Below, piece after piece: positions 32,722 through 32,795 of a stretch of DNA of 32,795 bases (position 1 is the first letter of the stretch; each line of letters starts with the position of its first letter). The translations under genes and the position numbers were made by a program. The notes beneath the pieces are model-generated. The model ran no database searches. It was not told the origin of the DNA and saw only the letters and a list, made by a program, of their open reading frames with translations. The stretch is from contig CANPIM010000037.1 of the NCBI GenBank assembly GCA_947574135.1, forward strand, positions 1 through 32,795. Direction: 5' to 3'. Origin of the DNA: an uncultured Lachnospiraceae bacterium. GTDB lineage: Bacteria > Bacillota > Clostridia > Lachnospirales > Lachnospiraceae.

Positions 32722-32795
32722 GTGCCAAATATAAAAAAGATAATTGAAAAAATGAAGCAACAGCCAAATGGAATGCGGCCAGAAGAAATAGACAA
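32722..32795 (+). CDS. Probable HicA-family toxin, N-terminus only
   Basis: Only the first 24 codons are inside the window, starting from GTG 32722. The reading MPNIKKIIEKMKQQPNGMRP with EEID after it resembles the start of HicA mRNA interferases of Clostridia, small double-stranded-RNA-binding-fold toxins of about 80 residues that pair with HicB. The strong promoter and the operator-like palindrome fit a toxin-antitoxin operon. A HicB gene would be expected just outside the window; without it the call stays tentative. Confidence 0.55.
   Translation, partial: MPNIKKIIEKMKQQPNGMRPEEID

Overview
The window looks like a chromosomal segment of an anaerobic, spore-forming Firmicute, most probably a Lachnospiraceae/Clostridia member. 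The reasons are an alpha/beta small acid-soluble spore protein, a clostridial glgC-glgD pair, the rpmB / asp23 / fakA / recG neighbourhood, strong AGGAGG ribosome binding sites, and promoters of the TTGACA-17-TATAAT type. No rRNA, tRNA, CRISPR array, transposase or phage gene was found. The genus cannot be fixed from sequence reading alone.

Layout. 1-2302 (+): two tandem WYL-domain regulators, the first cut by the window edge. 2431-2637 (+): a spore protein gene with a sigma-G-like promoter and a terminator. 2860-5204 (+): glgC-glgD for glycogen synthesis, overlapping by 7 nt. 5418-6127 (+): a RelB-like antitoxin and PIN-family toxin. 6217-7168 (-): a MerR regulator and a YbjQ-family protein behind a MerR-type promoter with a 19-bp spacer. 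7273-8169 (-): an AraC regulator, divergent from 8367-8767 (+), an internally deleted and frameshifted uroporphyrinogen-decarboxylase-family gene. 8819-12977 (-): asp23-fakA-recG. 13175-15946 (-): a 923-aa secreted, membrane-anchored leucine-rich-repeat protein behind a long leader that can fold as a transcription attenuator. 16334-16519 (+): rpmB. 16617-18302 (-): beta carbonic anhydrase and a polysaccharide deacetylase. 18426-19787 (-): PadR regulator plus a DUF1700/DUF4097 protein. 19968-21410 (-): aspartate ammonia-lyase. 21470-32297 (-): a seven-gene candidate signalling operon. 32722 to the end (+): the start of a probable HicA toxin.

The most interesting part is the last large operon. 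From one promoter near 32389-32360 it reads: a secreted FecR-domain protein, a membrane-tethered six-bladed NHL propeller, a second secreted FecR-domain protein with a long beta-helix-like body, a CHASE2-sensor class III adenylyl cyclase with all catalytic residues, a metallo-beta-lactamase-fold hydrolase of the GVRGS type, a GAF plus HD-GYP protein with an insertion of about 100 residues inside the HD-GYP domain, and a small HTH protein. Gaps are small or genes overlap. I infer an envelope-sensing, cyclic-nucleotide signalling system with extracellular scaffold proteins and two candidate phosphodiesterases. Several other genes (PadR/DUF4097, the deacetylase with an ECF-sigma-like promoter, Asp23) also point to envelope homeostasis.
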